From the NCBI GenBank assembly GCA_003488145.1, contig DNMQ01000318.1, positions 1 through 6,592 of the forward strand: a DNA stretch of 6,592 nt. Direction: 5' to 3'. Every line of letters begins with the position of its first letter. Positions within the stretch are counted from its first letter, which is position 1. This DNA is from Pseudomonas sp. (GTDB lineage Bacteria; Pseudomonadota; Gammaproteobacteria; Pseudomonadales; Pseudomonadaceae). The position numbers and the translations under genes are program-made. Shown one piece after another: positions 6,344 through 6,592 of this stretch. The notes under the pieces are model-generated. The model did not search any database. It had not been told where the DNA came from and worked only from the letters and a program-made list of their open reading frames with translations.

Positions 6344-6392
6344 TGTCGCCATCCTAAGGCGCCCCGCCCTGCCCAGCTTCCTACCTTGGTAG
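6344..6392 (-). promoter_or_regulatory. Probable promoter and activator site of the cupredoxin-kinase-regulator operon
   Basis: On the minus strand TAGGAT (6356-6351) is a fair -10 element, placing the transcript start near 6344. At 17-bp spacing the -35 is AAGCTG, which is poor. Directly upstream, CTACCTTGGTAG (6381-6392, plus-strand reading) is a dyad perfect except for its two central bases. Its centre, 6386.5, lies at about -42.5, where an activator overlapping the -35 would bind. The same core recurs twice near the right edge of the window. The regulator encoded in this operon is the obvious candidate protein, which would make the operon autoregulated. This is inference. Confidence 0.5.
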
Positions 6393-6592
6393 CGTTCAGG
6401 GGCCACTGAATCGGGCGGCTCCAGACTCTTTCATGGCAGTGGCGGCGATCCAAATCTGCGCAAACGCCGGCTGCGTCACCCGTTTCGGCAGCCTGACGGC
6501 GCACACCTCGAGTGCCGAGCGAGCCGAATCAGTACCAAGGTCGCAGTACCAAGGTATCGATCAACTTCCTGCCATCGCGGCCGCCATATCCA
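6393..6592. other. Intergenic stretch with no supported gene
   Basis: No reading frame here can be supported on either strand. Besides the tandem dyads there is an inverted repeat, GCCACTG (6402-6408) with CAGTGGC (6437-6443), and a bulged GC-rich inverted repeat around 6464-6507. On the minus strand two short open frames enter from the right edge and stop at TGA 6531-6529 and TGA 6563-6561. Either could be the end of an upstream gene, but the coding length is too short to judge. Confidence 0.5.
6530..6556. repeat. Tandem direct repeat carrying two TACC-N2-GGTA dyads
   Basis: CAGTACCAAGGT occurs at 6530-6541 and again at 6544-6555, a 14-bp period. The dyads are TACCAAGGTC (6533-6542, one mismatch) and TACCAAGGTA (6547-6556). 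The core is that of the site at 6382-6391 in the opposite orientation. The pair is about 190-210 bases upstream of the predicted start of the cupredoxin operon, so it may be a distal site for it. It may instead serve a rightward promoter whose gene begins outside the window; CATATC at 6585-6590 is a weak -10 candidate for that. Confidence 0.55.

Noticed and set aside
6529..6592. C-terminal end of a minus-strand gene entering from the right edge
   Set aside because: Two frames are open for only 10-20 codons and neither can be recognised; one would place the tandem dyads inside coding sequence. There is not enough sequence to call a gene.
1..6592. CRISPR array, tRNA, rRNA, insertion sequence or prophage signature
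   Set aside because: I found no spaced repeats, tRNA-like cloverleaf, transposase-like translation or terminal inverted repeats with target duplication.

Overview
The window is GC-rich DNA of Pseudomonadaceae character. A Pseudomonas or Stutzerimonas-type gammaproteobacterium is the best guess, based on codon use, Shine-Dalgarno style and the protein families; the species cannot be fixed from the sequence. Every gene I can support lies on the minus strand, so the window reads right to left.

Region by region, in the direction of transcription: positions 6592-6318 hold no supported gene. They carry three copies of a short dyad, TACC-N2-GGTA. One copy sits just upstream of a likely -10 element, and two sit in tandem near the right edge. 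Next comes a predicted operon of three genes: a small exported cupredoxin-fold protein (6317-5880), a membrane sensor histidine kinase of the HisKA_3 / MoxY-like type (5838-4573), and a NarL/FixJ response regulator (4576-3917) whose start overlaps the kinase stop by 4 bases. A 380-base intergenic stretch follows. It holds a 7-bp tandem repeat, a terminator-like hairpin pointing the other way, two copies of GGGAA-N3-TTCCC exactly 22 bp apart, and a likely -10 box for the next gene. That gene is a complete TonB-dependent outer-membrane receptor (3536-1236). After it come a GC-rich hairpin, a possible 19-codon leader ORF with a strong ribosome site, and a major facilitator transporter (998 to beyond position 1).

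Working model (inference): the periplasmic cupredoxin-like protein and the kinase form a sensing module for a periplasmic or envelope cue. The regulator adjusts its own operon through the TACC-N2-GGTA dyads, and possibly a neighbour beyond the right edge. The TonB receptor, and perhaps the transporter, would be the transport output. A metal or metal-complex ligand is plausible, because a cupredoxin fold sits beside an outer-membrane receptor with an acid-rich predicted loop, but nothing in the sequence proves it. The most unusual single feature is that the predicted mature cupredoxin has no histidine, so it cannot form a classical type 1 copper site.
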